Origin: Oxalobacteraceae bacterium AB_14
GTDB lineage: Bacteria; Pseudomonadota; Gammaproteobacteria; Burkholderiales; Burkholderiaceae_D
Direction: 5' to 3'
DNA length: 64,000 nucleotides
Assembly (NCBI GenBank): GCA_000381565.1
Contig: KB906725.1
Span: 2,651,093 to 2,715,092 of the forward strand
Shown here: positions 33,483 through 42,163 of the stretch, in pieces
How positions within the stretch are numbered: the stretch's first letter is position 1
How the letters are laid out: each line of letters starts with the position of its first letter
The notes under the pieces: generated by a model
Told to the model about the DNA's origin: nothing
The model's database searches: none
The model's input: the letters and a program-made list of their open reading frames with translations, nothing else
Position numbers and translations under genes: made by a program

Positions 33483-34496
33483 ATGCAGATGTCCCGCTCC
33501 TCGGCGATCCGTGTTGTTTCGCCAGACGTAAGCAACACGCCAGCGCCGCAGCAGCGGCAACGCGCGCACGGCAGTGCCGGGGTGGTCGCCGAGATCAGCG
33601 CCGGCCTGCTGGCCGCACGGCCGCACATATCGCCCAAATACCTGTACGACGGCCTCGGCTCCAAGCTGTTCGAGGCCATCTGCGAGCTGCCCGAATACTA
33701 TCCGACCCGCACCGAGGCCGGCATCTTCGCCGAGCACGGCGCCGACATGGCGGGCGCGATCGGCGCCGGCGCCACGCTGATCGACCTGGGCGCCGGCAAT
33801 TGCGCCAAGGCCGCCAGCCTGTTCCCGCTGCTGCAACCGGCGCAGTATGTGCCGGTCGATATCTCGCGCGATTTCCTGACCGAGGCGGTGAGCCGCCTGC
33901 AGCAGCGCTTCCCCGAGATCGAGATGACGGCGCTGGGGCTGGACTTTTCCCACGGCTTCGGGCTGCCGGACAGCGTGCGGCCAGGCCGCCGCCTGTTCTT
34001 CTATCCCGGTTCGTCGATCGGCAATTTCCCGCCGGAGCAGGCGGTCGAATTCCTGCGCGGCCTGCGCGCCAACGCCGGCGCGGACGGCGGCCTGCTGATC
34101 GGCGTGGACCTGATCAAGGACAGCGCCTTGCTGGACGCGGCCTACGACGATGCGCTGGGCGTCACAGCGGCCTTCAACCTGAACATGCTGCGCCATCTGA
34201 ACCATCTGATCGGCGCCGACTTCGATGTCGCCCAGTGGCAGCACCGCGCCTTCTTCAATGAGGCCGCCAGCCGCATCGAAATGCACCTGGAAGCGCGCGC
34301 CGATCTGACCGTGCGCTGGGCCGATGGCGAGCGTCACTTCGTGCGCGGTGAGCGCATCCACACCGAGGACAGCTACAAGTACACGCGGCAGTCCTTTGTC
34401 AGCCTGCTGGAACGCGCCGGCTTCGACACGGCCCAGGTCTGGACCGATCCGTCGAACTGGTTCGCCGTCATCCACGCCCGTGTCGCCCCTAACTGA
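33483..34496 (+). CDS. egtD: L-histidine N-alpha-methyltransferase EgtD
   Basis: 337 residues; start taken at ATG 33483 (MQMSRSSAIRVV), as the open frame upstream overlaps the divergent promoter. Family motifs: SPKYLYDGLGSKLFEAICELPEYYPTR at the N-terminus, SAM-binding LIDLGAGNCAKA, YVPVDISRDFL, FYPGSSIGNF and the C-terminal RGERIHTEDSYKY. EgtD trimethylates histidine to hercynine, the common precursor of ergothioneine and selenoneine. egtB follows after 15 bp, and the selenoneine genes lie about 16 kb downstream. Confidence 0.95.
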   Translation: MQMSRSSAIRVVSPDVSNTPAPQQRQRAHGSAGVVAEISAGLLAARPHISPKYLYDGLGSKLFEAICELPEYYPTRTEAGIFAEHGADMAGAIGAGATLIDLGAGNCAKAASLFPLLQPAQYVPVDISRDFLTEAVSRLQQRFPEIEMTALGLDFSHGFGLPDSVRPGRRLFFYPGSSIGNFPPEQAVEFLRGLRANAGADGGLLIGVDLIKDSALLDAAYDDALGVTAAFNLNMLRHLNHLIGADFDVAQWQHRAFFNEAASRIEMHLEARADLTVRWADGERHFVRGERIHTEDSYKYTRQSFVSLLERAGFDTAQVWTDPSNWFAVIHARVAPN

Positions 34497-34511
34497 AAGA
34501 CGATCACGCCC

Positions 34512-35774
34512 ATGGACATGCGCCCGCTGCAGCAAGACCTCCACGCCCGCTATGACAAGGTGCGCCGCCGCTCGCTGGCGCTGGCCGAGCCGCTGACCGA
34601 CGAGGACTGCGGCGCACAGTCGATGCCGGACGCCAGTCCGATCAAATGGCACCTGGCGCACACCACGTGGTTCTTCGAGACCTTCATCCTGGAGCGCATG
34701 GAGGCGGAATTCGCGCCGTTCCATCCGGCGTTCCGGGTGCTGTTCAACTCCTACTACAACGGCATCGGCGAGAAGCATCCGCGCGCGCAGCGCGGTCTGT
34801 TGACCCGGCCGGCGATGGCGCAGGTGCGGGCGTATCGCGCCGACGTCGACGCCCGCGTGGCCCGCCTGCTGGCCAGCGATCTCGATGCGGAACAGCGCGC
34901 GCAGCTGACCATGCTGGTCACGCTGGGACTGGAGCACGAGCAGCAGCACCAGGAGCTGATGCTCACCGACGTCAAGCACCTGCTGGCGCAAAGCGCGCTG
35001 CTGCCCGAGTACATGGACGTGCCGCTGGCGCGCGCCAAGGCAGCGCCGGAGCTGGCATGGCTGCCGTTCGCGGGCGGGTTGACGGACATCGGCCATCACG
35101 GCAGCGGTTTTTGCTTCGACAACGAACTGCCGCGCCACAAGCAGTACGTGGCGCCGTTCGAGCTGGCGTCGCGGCTGGTGACGAATGGCGAGTATCTCGA
35201 GTTTATCGCCGCCGGCGGCTATATCAACGCGGCGCTGTGGCTGGCCGAGGGCTGGGACTGGGTGCGCAGCCAGAACCTGAATGGTCCGATGTACTGGCAG
35301 CAGGACGAGCAGGGCCGGTGGCGCGAATTCACGCTGCATGGCGCGCAGCCGCTGGACCTGTCGCGGCCCGTGACGCATCTGTCGCTGTTTGAAGCGGATG
35401 CCTATGCGCATTGGGCCGGTGCCCGGCTGCCGACCGAGGCGGAATGGGAATTCGCCGCCGCCCAGGCGGAGGTGGAAACCGGCACGCTGCACCCGGCCGG
35501 CGCCGCCGATGACGACGGCCTGCTGCAGATGTTCGGCCATTGCTGGCAGTGGACCAGCAGCAGCTACGCCGCCTATCCCGGTTTCCAGAGCGCGCCCGGC
35601 GCGCTGGGCGAATACAACGGCAAGTTCATGCTGAACCAGTATGTGCTGCGCGGCTCGTCCTGCGCCACGCCGGACGGCCATGCCCGCGCCAGCTACCGTA
35701 ATTTCTTCCCTGCCGGCGCCCGCTGGCAGTTCACCGGCATCCGGCTGGCGCGGCTGGCGCGGCTGGCGCCGTAG
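34512..35774 (+). CDS. egtB: Ergothioneine synthase EgtB (sulfoxide-forming)
   Basis: 420 residues: an N-terminal DinB-like domain with iron ligands H50 (WHLAHTTW), H142 and H146 (LEHEQQHQE), and a C-terminal formylglycine-generating-enzyme-like domain (RLPTEAEWEFAAA, LRGSSCATP, SYRNFFP). EgtB joins hercynine to a cysteine-type thiol using oxygen and Fe(II). No egtC or egtE is nearby, so either cysteine is used directly or the other steps lie elsewhere. Operon with egtD. It ends 3 bp from the convergent peroxidase-like gene. Confidence 0.93.
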   Translation: MDMRPLQQDLHARYDKVRRRSLALAEPLTDEDCGAQSMPDASPIKWHLAHTTWFFETFILERMEAEFAPFHPAFRVLFNSYYNGIGEKHPRAQRGLLTRPAMAQVRAYRADVDARVARLLASDLDAEQRAQLTMLVTLGLEHEQQHQELMLTDVKHLLAQSALLPEYMDVPLARAKAAPELAWLPFAGGLTDIGHHGSGFCFDNELPRHKQYVAPFELASRLVTNGEYLEFIAAGGYINAALWLAEGWDWVRSQNLNGPMYWQQDEQGRWREFTLHGAQPLDLSRPVTHLSLFEADAYAHWAGARLPTEAEWEFAAAQAEVETGTLHPAGAADDDGLLQMFGHCWQWTSSSYAAYPGFQSAPGALGEYNGKFMLNQYVLRGSSCATPDGHARASYRNFFPAGARWQFTGIRLARLARLAP

Positions 35775-35777
35775 GCC

Positions 35778-37358
35778 TTACAGCGCCTTCATGAAGGCCG
35801 CCAGGTCGGCCGCCTCCTGCGCGGTGAAGCCGATGTTGAAGCGCTTGTCGTAGAAGGTCACGATATCTTCGATCGTGTGCACCGAGCCGTTGTGGAAATA
35901 GGGCGAGCGCGATTCGATGCCGCGCAGGCTCGGTACTTTGACGCGGCCGATGTCCTTCCATTTACCCGTTTGCATGGCCGCACCCGGATCGGTGGTGGCG
36001 ACCGTCTCGCCGCTGACGTTGTTGCGCAGCGTGTAGAGCGGCATGTCCGCCGTGCGGCGCGCGCCGTCCGATACGCCGGTGTTGAACATGCGGACCACCG
36101 AATGCGTGCCGGAGTTGGGCGTGTCGTGGCAGCTGGCGCAGGAGCCGCGCTGCAAGGGGCGCCGCAGTTCGTCGTTGAAGCCGGCCACGCCGCTGATGTT
36201 GAACGGCTTGTTGTTGAAGATTTGCTCGCCGCGCGCGATCGAAGCGCGCGCCAGGTTCTGCGGGCTTGGGGCTGCCGGCGGTGGCGGAGCGGGGCGGCCG
36301 CGCGCCGGTGGAGGTGGCGGCGGTGCGGGGCGGTCCAGCTTGCGCCAGGCGCCGAAGATGGCCATCACATTGCGGTTGAAGGGCGCGCCGGTCTGGTAGT
36401 CGCCGGCTTCGAGGTCGTTGATGCCGAAGTAGAAGGCGTTGGCGGCCAGCCGCGCCGGGCCGCCGAGCGCGCCGGCATCGGTCAGGCTGCCGGCGTCGAT
36501 GGAGCTGACCTGGGTGGTGAACAGGGTTTTCTCGAAATCGACGATGGCGCGCTGTTCGGCGGCGGTCAGGTCCTGCGCCGCTTCGGCGTGGCCGCGCACC
36601 GCGCTGTTGGCCTGGTGGAGCAGGCTGGCGTCGAGCGGGGCGAAGCACTGGGCGGGGCGCACGTCCTTCAGGCACAGGGCGGAGGCGGGATCGCTGGCGG
36701 TTTCGCGGCTGTCCCACATCACGCTGCTGTTGAATTTGAGGTTGGCGGTGGGCAGCGGGCGGCGGAACAGCGACAGCTCCCTGGCGCTGGCGTAGTTGTA
36801 GGGGTCTTCGGTTTTGACCAGCGAGAACTCGGCGCCGGCCGGCATCGGCAGGCCGACGCGGATCAGGCCTTTGGTCAGCAGCATGCTGTAGGCGAGGCGC
36901 TTCTGGTCCAGCGTGGCGGTGGCGGCCAGCGGCGAGACGGCGCCGTCCACCAGGCGGAATACCGGATCGGCGCCGTTGCTGTTGGCGAAGCGGACGGCCA
37001 GCTTGTCCGGGCCGATGCTCCAGCCGTTGTCCGGCTGGTGGCAGGTGGCGCAGGAGCGGCCGTTGCCGAACGGTTTGAAGAAGGGATTGGCGGTGTCCAC
37101 CGCGCCCACTGTGCTGAAGGTGAGGGAGGCGCCTTCATCGTTCGGCACCGGCGCCAGCACGACGGGCGGAGGGACGGCCGGCGCGGCCGCCGCCTGCACG
37201 GTGACCGCCGCAAGCGTGGTGGCGGCCGGTGCGCCGCCTTGCAGCACGCGGGCGGTGGCGCTGGTCGAGGTGTCCGCCGTCGGATCGCTGCCGCCGCATG
37301 CGGCCAGCAGGGCTGCGGCGGCGATGGCCGGTGTCAGGTAAAGCGCGCGTTGATACAT
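35778..37358 (-). CDS. Di-haem cytochrome c peroxidase-family lipoprotein
   Basis: 526 residues from ATG 37358. A lipoprotein signal ends in LLAACGGS. Two haem c sites are seen: CATCH near residue 115 and CASCH near residue 400. The overall pattern (ELSLFRRPLP, VKVPSLRGIESRSPYFHNGSVHTIEDIV at the C-terminus) is that of MauG/CcpA-type di-haem peroxidases. A Pro-rich insert (APPPPPPARGRPAPPPP) lies before the second haem. It would be exported and haem-loaded in the periplasm. The substrate, peroxide or another, is not known. Confidence 0.88.
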   Translation of the reverse strand: MYQRALYLTPAIAAAALLAACGGSDPTADTSTSATARVLQGGAPAATTLAAVTVQAAAAPAVPPPVVLAPVPNDEGASLTFSTVGAVDTANPFFKPFGNGRSCATCHQPDNGWSIGPDKLAVRFANSNGADPVFRLVDGAVSPLAATATLDQKRLAYSMLLTKGLIRVGLPMPAGAEFSLVKTEDPYNYASARELSLFRRPLPTANLKFNSSVMWDSRETASDPASALCLKDVRPAQCFAPLDASLLHQANSAVRGHAEAAQDLTAAEQRAIVDFEKTLFTTQVSSIDAGSLTDAGALGGPARLAANAFYFGINDLEAGDYQTGAPFNRNVMAIFGAWRKLDRPAPPPPPPARGRPAPPPPAAPSPQNLARASIARGEQIFNNKPFNISGVAGFNDELRRPLQRGSCASCHDTPNSGTHSVVRMFNTGVSDGARRTADMPLYTLRNNVSGETVATTDPGAAMQTGKWKDIGRVKVPSLRGIESRSPYFHNGSVHTIEDIVTFYDKRFNIGFTAQEAADLAAFMKAL

Positions 37359-37511
37359 GGTGTTCTCCGTCTGGTGTGATGACGGTGCGAGATTGACGCC
37401 CAATTGTGTAGAAAAAATGAAGACCGGCGGCGGTGTCGCGTTTTTGTCAGCCGCTCATAATTTCTCCACATTTGGCGGTTATGATGGAGGCATGAAGCCA
37501 AGGAGCCAGCC

Positions 37512-39065
37512 ATGCGGTTGACCATCGCCCGCAAGATCGCGCTGGCGGTGATCGCCATCGTCATCCTGTGCGTGGGCACGATGGCGTGGGTCGCAAGCAG
37601 TAACCTCAAGCGCGGCTTCGTCGCTTACCTCAACGATCTTCAGGTCCAGGACTTCGACCAGCTGCGCGAGCTGCTGGAGGACCGTTATCGGACCGAGGGC
37701 AATTTCGATTGGCTGCGCGGGCAGCCGCGCGCGCTCGGCGAACTGCTCAACAGGATCACGCCGCGCAGCCAGGTCTTTGAGCCGGACGGCGATGCCCGCC
37801 GGCCGCGCCACGAACGCCGGCCGCCGCCGCGAGGCGGCCGGGCTCCAGAATACGACGGCGAGCGGGGCGAGTATGGCGATCCAGCCAGGCCATCGCGACG
37901 CGGGCCGCCGCCCGAGGCCGACCCGCCGCCACCGGAAGCCCGCCCCGGCGAAGCGCCGCCGCGCCGCAACGACCCGATGGATTTCGCACAACGCCTCTCG
38001 ATCACCGATGCCCAGGGCCACAGGCTGATCGGCCCTCCGGACATCCAGGTCGGCGCCGAACGCGCCATCAAGGTCGATGGCGTGGTGGTTGGCCACATGC
38101 GCCTGATGCCGCTGCGCGAGACCGGCGGCGCCGACGCCAGCGCCACCGTTTTCCTGCGCGAGCAACTGCGATCGATCCTGTTGCTGTCCGCCGGATTGAT
38201 TGGCCTTGCCGTGCTGGCGGCGATCTGGCTTGCCCGCCATCTGCTGCGGCCCGTGGCGGCGCTGCGCGATGTCACGGCGCGGCTGGCGCTGGGCGAATTG
38301 AGCGCCCGCGCACCCTTGCTGTCGCGCGATGAAGTGGCGGAACTGGCGCTGCACGTCAACGCCATGGCCGAAGCGCTGGAGCAGAGCGAACGCCAGCGCC
38401 GCAAGATGCTGGCCGACGTGTCGCATGAACTGCGCACGCCGCTGACGGTGATACGCGGCGAGATCGAAGCCCTGCTCGATGGCATCCGCAAGGCCGACGC
38501 CAGCGCGCTGCAATCGCTGCATGCCGAGGTGCTGCGGCTGAACAAACTGGTCGACGACCTGCACCAGCTGACCATGGCCGATGCCGGCGACCTGCACTAT
38601 CACTGGCATGAACTGAATCTCGGCGAACTGCTGCGGCCCACGCTCGAGCGCTACCAGCCGCGCGCGCAGGCATGCGGCCTTGACCTGAGCTGGAGCCTGC
38701 CGTCAGCGCCGGTGGTGCTGCAAGGCGATGCCGGCCGCTTGCAGCAGGTGGTCATCAATCTGCTGGAGAACAGCCTGCGCTACACCGACAGCGGCGGCCA
38801 GGTCGTGGTGGCGCTGAGCTGCGCCGGCGGCTACGCCGAGATCGTGGTGGAGGACAGCGCGCCGGGCGTGCCGTCCGCCGTCCTGGGGAGCATCTTCGAG
38901 CGGCTGTACCGCGTGGACGGCGCCCGCACGCGCGAACGCGGCGGCAGCGGACTGGGTCTGGCGATCTGCAAAGCGCTGGTGGAAGCGCACGGCGGCAGCA
39001 TAGTCGCCACGCCGTCGGTGCTGGGCGGCGTCAAGATGCTGGTGCGGTTGCCTTTGAAAACATAG
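37512..39065 (+). CDS. BaeS-like sensor histidine kinase
   Basis: 517 residues. Membrane helices at about 10-30 and 217-240 flank a periplasmic part whose residues 91-155 are an Arg/Pro-rich disordered stretch. Then come HAMP, HisKA with His in SHELRTPLTVIRGE (about 305) and HATPase with VINLLENSLRYTD, DSAPGVP and GSGLGLAICKALVEAHGG. The pattern is that of BaeS envelope-stress kinases. The partner regulator follows after 10 bp. The start ATG is preceded by AAGGAG. Confidence 0.92.
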   Translation: MRLTIARKIALAVIAIVILCVGTMAWVASSNLKRGFVAYLNDLQVQDFDQLRELLEDRYRTEGNFDWLRGQPRALGELLNRITPRSQVFEPDGDARRPRHERRPPPRGGRAPEYDGERGEYGDPARPSRRGPPPEADPPPPEARPGEAPPRRNDPMDFAQRLSITDAQGHRLIGPPDIQVGAERAIKVDGVVVGHMRLMPLRETGGADASATVFLREQLRSILLLSAGLIGLAVLAAIWLARHLLRPVAALRDVTARLALGELSARAPLLSRDEVAELALHVNAMAEALEQSERQRRKMLADVSHELRTPLTVIRGEIEALLDGIRKADASALQSLHAEVLRLNKLVDDLHQLTMADAGDLHYHWHELNLGELLRPTLERYQPRAQACGLDLSWSLPSAPVVLQGDAGRLQQVVINLLENSLRYTDSGGQVVVALSCAGGYAEIVVEDSAPGVPSAVLGSIFERLYRVDGARTRERGGSGLGLAICKALVEAHGGSIVATPSVLGGVKMLVRLPLKT

Positions 39066-39075
39066 GAACAATCAC

Positions 39076-39741
39076 GTGCCCACTATCCTGATCGTTGAAG
39101 ACGACACCAAGATCGCCGCGCTGCTGGCGGACTACATGCGCGCCGCCGGCTGGCAAACCCGGCTCGCCGCCGACGGCCGCAGCGCGGTCGACGCCATCCG
39201 CCACGGCGGCGTGGACCTGGTGCTGCTGGACCTGATGCTGCCGGAACTGGACGGCATCGGCGTGTGCCGCGAGGTGCGCGCCTTCTCGCAGCTGCCGATC
39301 ATCATGCTGACCGCGCGTGTGGACGAGATCGACCGCTTGCTGGGACTCGACAGCGGCGCCGACGACTATGTCTGCAAGCCATTCAGCCCGCGCGAGGTGG
39401 TGGCGCGCGTGCGCGTGCACCTGCGCCGCAGCGGAGCGTCGGTGGCGGCGCCGACTGCGCCGGTCCCGCCGTTCCAGATCGACCGCGCCGGCATGCGCGT
39501 GCTGCACCAGGGGGCCGCGCTGGCGCTCACGCCGCTGGAGTTTCGCCTGTTGGCCGAGTTGATCGACAATCCAAGCCGGGTCTACACGCGCCAGCAGCTG
39601 CTGGACTTCGCGCACCAGGACCAGCGCGACATCAGCGACCGCACCGTCGATTCGCATATCAAGAACATCCGCCGCAAGCTGCCGGACGCCGAATGCCTGC
39701 AGTCGGTGTATGGCGTGGGCTACCGCTTCGAGTTTTTGTAG
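39076..39741 (+). CDS. OmpR-family response regulator, BaeR-like
   Basis: 221 residues from GTG 39076. Receiver domain: IVEDDTKIA, phospho-acceptor in LVLLDLMLPELDG, MLTAR and CKPFSPREV. Winged-helix DNA-binding domain at about 130-220 (LTPLEFRLLAELIDNPSRVYTRQQLLDF, SHIKNIRRKL, GVGYRFE). It is the cognate partner of the kinase just upstream. Targets are probably envelope-stress or efflux genes, as for BaeR; this is inference. Confidence 0.93.
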   Translation: MPTILIVEDDTKIAALLADYMRAAGWQTRLAADGRSAVDAIRHGGVDLVLLDLMLPELDGIGVCREVRAFSQLPIIMLTARVDEIDRLLGLDSGADDYVCKPFSPREVVARVRVHLRRSGASVAAPTAPVPPFQIDRAGMRVLHQGAALALTPLEFRLLAELIDNPSRVYTRQQLLDFAHQDQRDISDRTVDSHIKNIRRKLPDAECLQSVYGVGYRFEFL

Positions 39742-39762
39742 GAGTTATATAAGTTTTTTGAA

Positions 39763-40059
39763 TTAATCGGTAATTGCGCGCAACCGTGCCAGCGCGTCTT
39801 CCATAACAAAATCAGCTACGGTTTCAACCCGCTTTGCCTTTCGCGCTTCCAAGTCCAACATACGAATCTGATTGACCAAGGCAACGCCTTGAGTTTTCGT
39901 GCCAGTCCCGGAAAGTGACGCAGCGAATCCGGCGTGACGAGAAAAATCGCTTCCTTGAGTGATCGGTGCCACCAGCACCGTACCCAGTGCATTAAACGCG
40001 CTCGTGGAGAGCACCAGTGCGGGCCGCATGCCCTTCTGCTCATGTCCTTGCGTCGGATC
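39763..40059 (-). pseudogene. MazF/PemK-type toxin, 3' part, cut off by IS630-family element
   Basis: Encodes DPTQGHEQKGMRPALVLS onward to the stop at 39763, the body of a PemK/MazF/ChpB ribonuclease toxin. The N-terminal 17 codons lie at 41166-41216 on the other side of the inserted element. Removing 40062-41165 and one TA gives a complete 115-residue toxin in frame. As it stands the 3' part has lost its start and the RGDIVMVNL strand, so it should be inactive. Confidence 0.85.
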
Positions 40060-41132
40060 TAGTGGCCTGTAACAATCGAATCCGGAGTGATGCGTCTGCT
40101 TAAATCACAGTATTTCCATTTCACCGGCTTGGGCTCCTCGTTGTATTTTCTGATGTAGCGCATGAGCTTTCGCTTGAGGTCAGAAACGGAAGTGAAGACG
40201 CCACGGGCTATGACATCGCGCTCAATTTTTCCGAACCAAAGTTCGACCTGATTTAGCCAAGACGAGTAGGTTGGCGTGAAATGCATATGGACATTGGGAT
40301 GCAGTTCTAGGAACGCGGTAACGAGCTTGGTCTTGTGTGCCGAGAGGTTGTCGGCAATGACGTGAATTTCTTTGCGCTTGGGCTGGCTGGCAACGATATC
40401 AGTGAGGAAAGCGACGAACTCGGCCGACGTATGGCTGGTCGCTGTTTTACCCAGCACCTCGCCCGTTTTGGTATTGAAGGCTGCATACAAGGACAGCGTC
40501 CCATGGCGGTAGTATTCAAACCCATGTCGTTCAGCGCGTCCCGGCGACAGCGGCAAGACCGGATCCTTACGGTTCAGTGCCTGAATAGCCGTCTTCTCGT
40601 CAACACAGAAGACGGCGGCATTCTGGGGCGGGTTCAGATAGAGGCCGATCACATCGGCCGCCTTGGTTTCAAAGTCAGGGTCGTTCGACGACAGGTAGCC
40701 TTCGAGTCGGTGGGGTTTGATTCCATGCTTGGCCCAGATGCGCGCAATCGTCATATGCGAAATACCGTCACCAAGTTCCGCAGCGAGCTTGCGGCTCGAC
40801 CAATGCGTGGAGCCATCGGCAGGCTTGTGCTTCGTGGTCCGCGCAAGCACACGCGCCTCGACCTTGTCGGTGACCTTGAATCGCTCGCGCCCTGCATGGC
40901 GCGAATAAAGGCCCGCGAGTCGCTCGGCAGAAAAACGTTTGCTCCACAAGTCGATGAAGTCGTTGCAGCAGTCAAGTTTTCCCTGGATCTCTGCCCATGT
41001 GCATCCGTCGGACAGTAACAAAATCAAACGCGCGCGGCGCGCGACGTCAGCCCGAACGTTACGGGCCGAGACCTGTTGTTGAAGTTCCGTTCGCTCACTG
41101 TCGGTAAGTATCATGGCGTCCCCCTTGGACAT
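40059..41132 (-). CDS. IS630-family transposase
   Basis: 357 residues with an N-terminal helix-turn-helix region and a DDE core: D178 (FCVDEKTAIQ), D261 (VIADNLSAHKT) and E297 (SSWLNQVELWFGKIE), the Tc1/mariner-like spacing of IS630 enzymes. Start ATG 41132; ATG 41114 behind GGGGGAC is an alternative. The last sense codon lies at the element's very end, and the TAG stop is completed by the duplicated target TA plus the flanking G. The gene looks intact. Confidence 0.95.
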   Translation of the reverse strand: MSKGDAMILTDSERTELQQQVSARNVRADVARRARLILLLSDGCTWAEIQGKLDCCNDFIDLWSKRFSAERLAGLYSRHAGRERFKVTDKVEARVLARTTKHKPADGSTHWSSRKLAAELGDGISHMTIARIWAKHGIKPHRLEGYLSSNDPDFETKAADVIGLYLNPPQNAAVFCVDEKTAIQALNRKDPVLPLSPGRAERHGFEYYRHGTLSLYAAFNTKTGEVLGKTATSHTSAEFVAFLTDIVASQPKRKEIHVIADNLSAHKTKLVTAFLELHPNVHMHFTPTYSSWLNQVELWFGKIERDVIARGVFTSVSDLKRKLMRYIRKYNEEPKPVKWKYCDLSRRITPDSIVTGH

Positions 41133-41165
41133 AATGATACTCCGTTTTTAATTGTTACAGTCCAC
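40062..41165 (-). mobile_element. IS630-family insertion sequence inside a toxin gene
   Basis: A 1104-bp element with terminal inverted repeats GTGGCCTGTAACAAT (left) and GTGGACTGTAACAAT read inward from the right end, one mismatch in 15. It is flanked by TA at 40060-40061 and 41166-41167, the IS630 target duplication. It contains one intact transposase gene on the minus strand. The target context was CTAG within a PemK/MazF-type toxin gene, which is restored exactly on removal. G+C is lower than in the surrounding chromosome. Confidence 0.93.
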
Positions 41166-41216
41166 TAGATTGACCATCACGATGTCACCGCGCCCGAATT
41201 TGCTCCGGCTTACCAT
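41166..41216 (-). pseudogene. MazF/PemK-type toxin, first 17 codons
   Basis: ATG 41216 overlaps the antitoxin stop (GCATGGTAA) and begins MVSRSKFGRGDIVMVNL, the N-terminal strand of PemK/MazF toxins, ending at the IS630 insertion point. It continues in frame at 40059 once the element is removed. Overlap with the antitoxin is typical of these operons. Confidence 0.82.
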
Positions 41217-41461
41217 GCTTCACGTCCCACAGGCTTGGCGCTATGCCATGCCGCCATGTCGGCAGGCTCCTGCGCCGTGGTGTCGCATTGCGCCACCAGT
41301 TCTGCCAGCGAATATGACGGCCGCGCCGCCTTCAGCAGCACGCCATCTGGCAAGACGTTGACGCTAAGTTTGTCGCCCAGGGCGACCTTGAGGATGCCCA
41401 GCAATTCGGTTGGCAGACGCACCGCCGCACTGCTGCCCCATTTTTGAATTGACAGTTCCAT
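41210..41461 (-). CDS. MazE/PemI-type (AbrB-fold) antitoxin
   Basis: 83 residues. The N-terminal swapped-hairpin DNA-binding fold reads QKWGSSAAVRLPTELLGIL and GDKLSVNVLPDGVLLKA, and the C-terminal acidic tail would neutralise the toxin. RBS GGGAGGG precedes the ATG at 41461. The gene is intact although its toxin has been split, so the cell now carries an antitoxin without a functional partner in this locus. Confidence 0.9.
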   Translation of the reverse strand: MELSIQKWGSSAAVRLPTELLGILKVALGDKLSVNVLPDGVLLKAARPSYSLAELVAQCDTTAQEPADMAAWHSAKPVGREAW

Positions 41462-41482
41462 AAACCCTCCCGGTGTCGATAC

Positions 41483-41511
41483 ATTGTAGATCCGTAAAAA
41501 ATTCGCCGCAA
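41483..41511 (-). promoter_or_regulatory. Candidate promoter of the antitoxin-toxin operon
   Basis: On the minus strand TTGCGG (41506-41511) and TACAAT (41483-41488) are separated by 17 bp, about 22 bp before the antitoxin start. Box sequences and spacing fit a sigma-70 promoter. Confidence 0.5.
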
Positions 41512-41635
41512 GCGGCTGGACGCCGAATTGCCAGGATGTTGCTTATAAATATGAATTAATTGATAATTGCCTCTTGACTGGCAGCTGGTGCTGGCGAGCG
41601 CGGAACGGCCGGCCAGTTCTCTTTGAAGGTTACCC

Positions 41636-42163
41636 ATGTTGATACGTCGTTTGACTCCATCCGATGCCGCCGCGTTCCGGTCCCTGCGGCTGGCAGGCTT
41701 GCGCGAGGCCGCCTCCGCTTTTGGTTCCAGCTACGAAGAGGAAAGCGACATGCCGCTTTCCACCACGGAGGCGCGGCTGGCGCCGGATTCGGGCCGCATC
41801 GTGTTCGGCGCCTTCGACGGCGACCAGCTGGTCGGCATTGTCGGCCTGGCGCGTGAGACGGCGCTCAAGGCGCGTCACAAAGCCTTTGTGTATGCGATGT
41901 ACGTGGCCCAGTCGCACCGTGGGCGGGGCATAGGGCGGCGCTTGATGGAGCAGGTTCTGGCGTGCGCCGCCACGCTCGATGGCGTGCAGCGCATGACGAT
42001 CTCGGTCACCGCCGGCAACGCGGAAGCGGTCGGCCTGTATGAATCGCTGGGCTTTATCGAGTTCGGCCGCGAGCCGGACTCGATGATCGTCGACGGCCGG
42101 TTTTACGACGAAATCATGATGTCGCGCGCGCTCGCCGTCATGCCGTCAGCCGGAACTGACTGA
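41636..42163 (+). CDS. GNAT-family N-acetyltransferase
   Basis: 175 residues with the acetyl-CoA-binding pattern QSHRGRGIGRRLMEQV and the C-terminal SVTAGNAEAVGLYESLGFIEFG. The N-terminus MLIRRLTPSDAAAFRSLRLAGL is typical of RimI-like acetyltransferases. The substrate is unknown. Its 3' end overlaps that of the convergent chemotaxis receptor by 26 bp. Confidence 0.88.
   Translation: MLIRRLTPSDAAAFRSLRLAGLREAASAFGSSYEEESDMPLSTTEARLAPDSGRIVFGAFDGDQLVGIVGLARETALKARHKAFVYAMYVAQSHRGRGIGRRLMEQVLACAATLDGVQRMTISVTAGNAEAVGLYESLGFIEFGREPDSMIVDGRFYDEIMMSRALAVMPSAGTD

Noticed and set aside
34512..35774. This EgtB-like gene as the selenoneine synthase
   Set aside because: It is in an operon with egtD and has EgtB-type motifs; the copy beside senB and selD is the SenA candidate.
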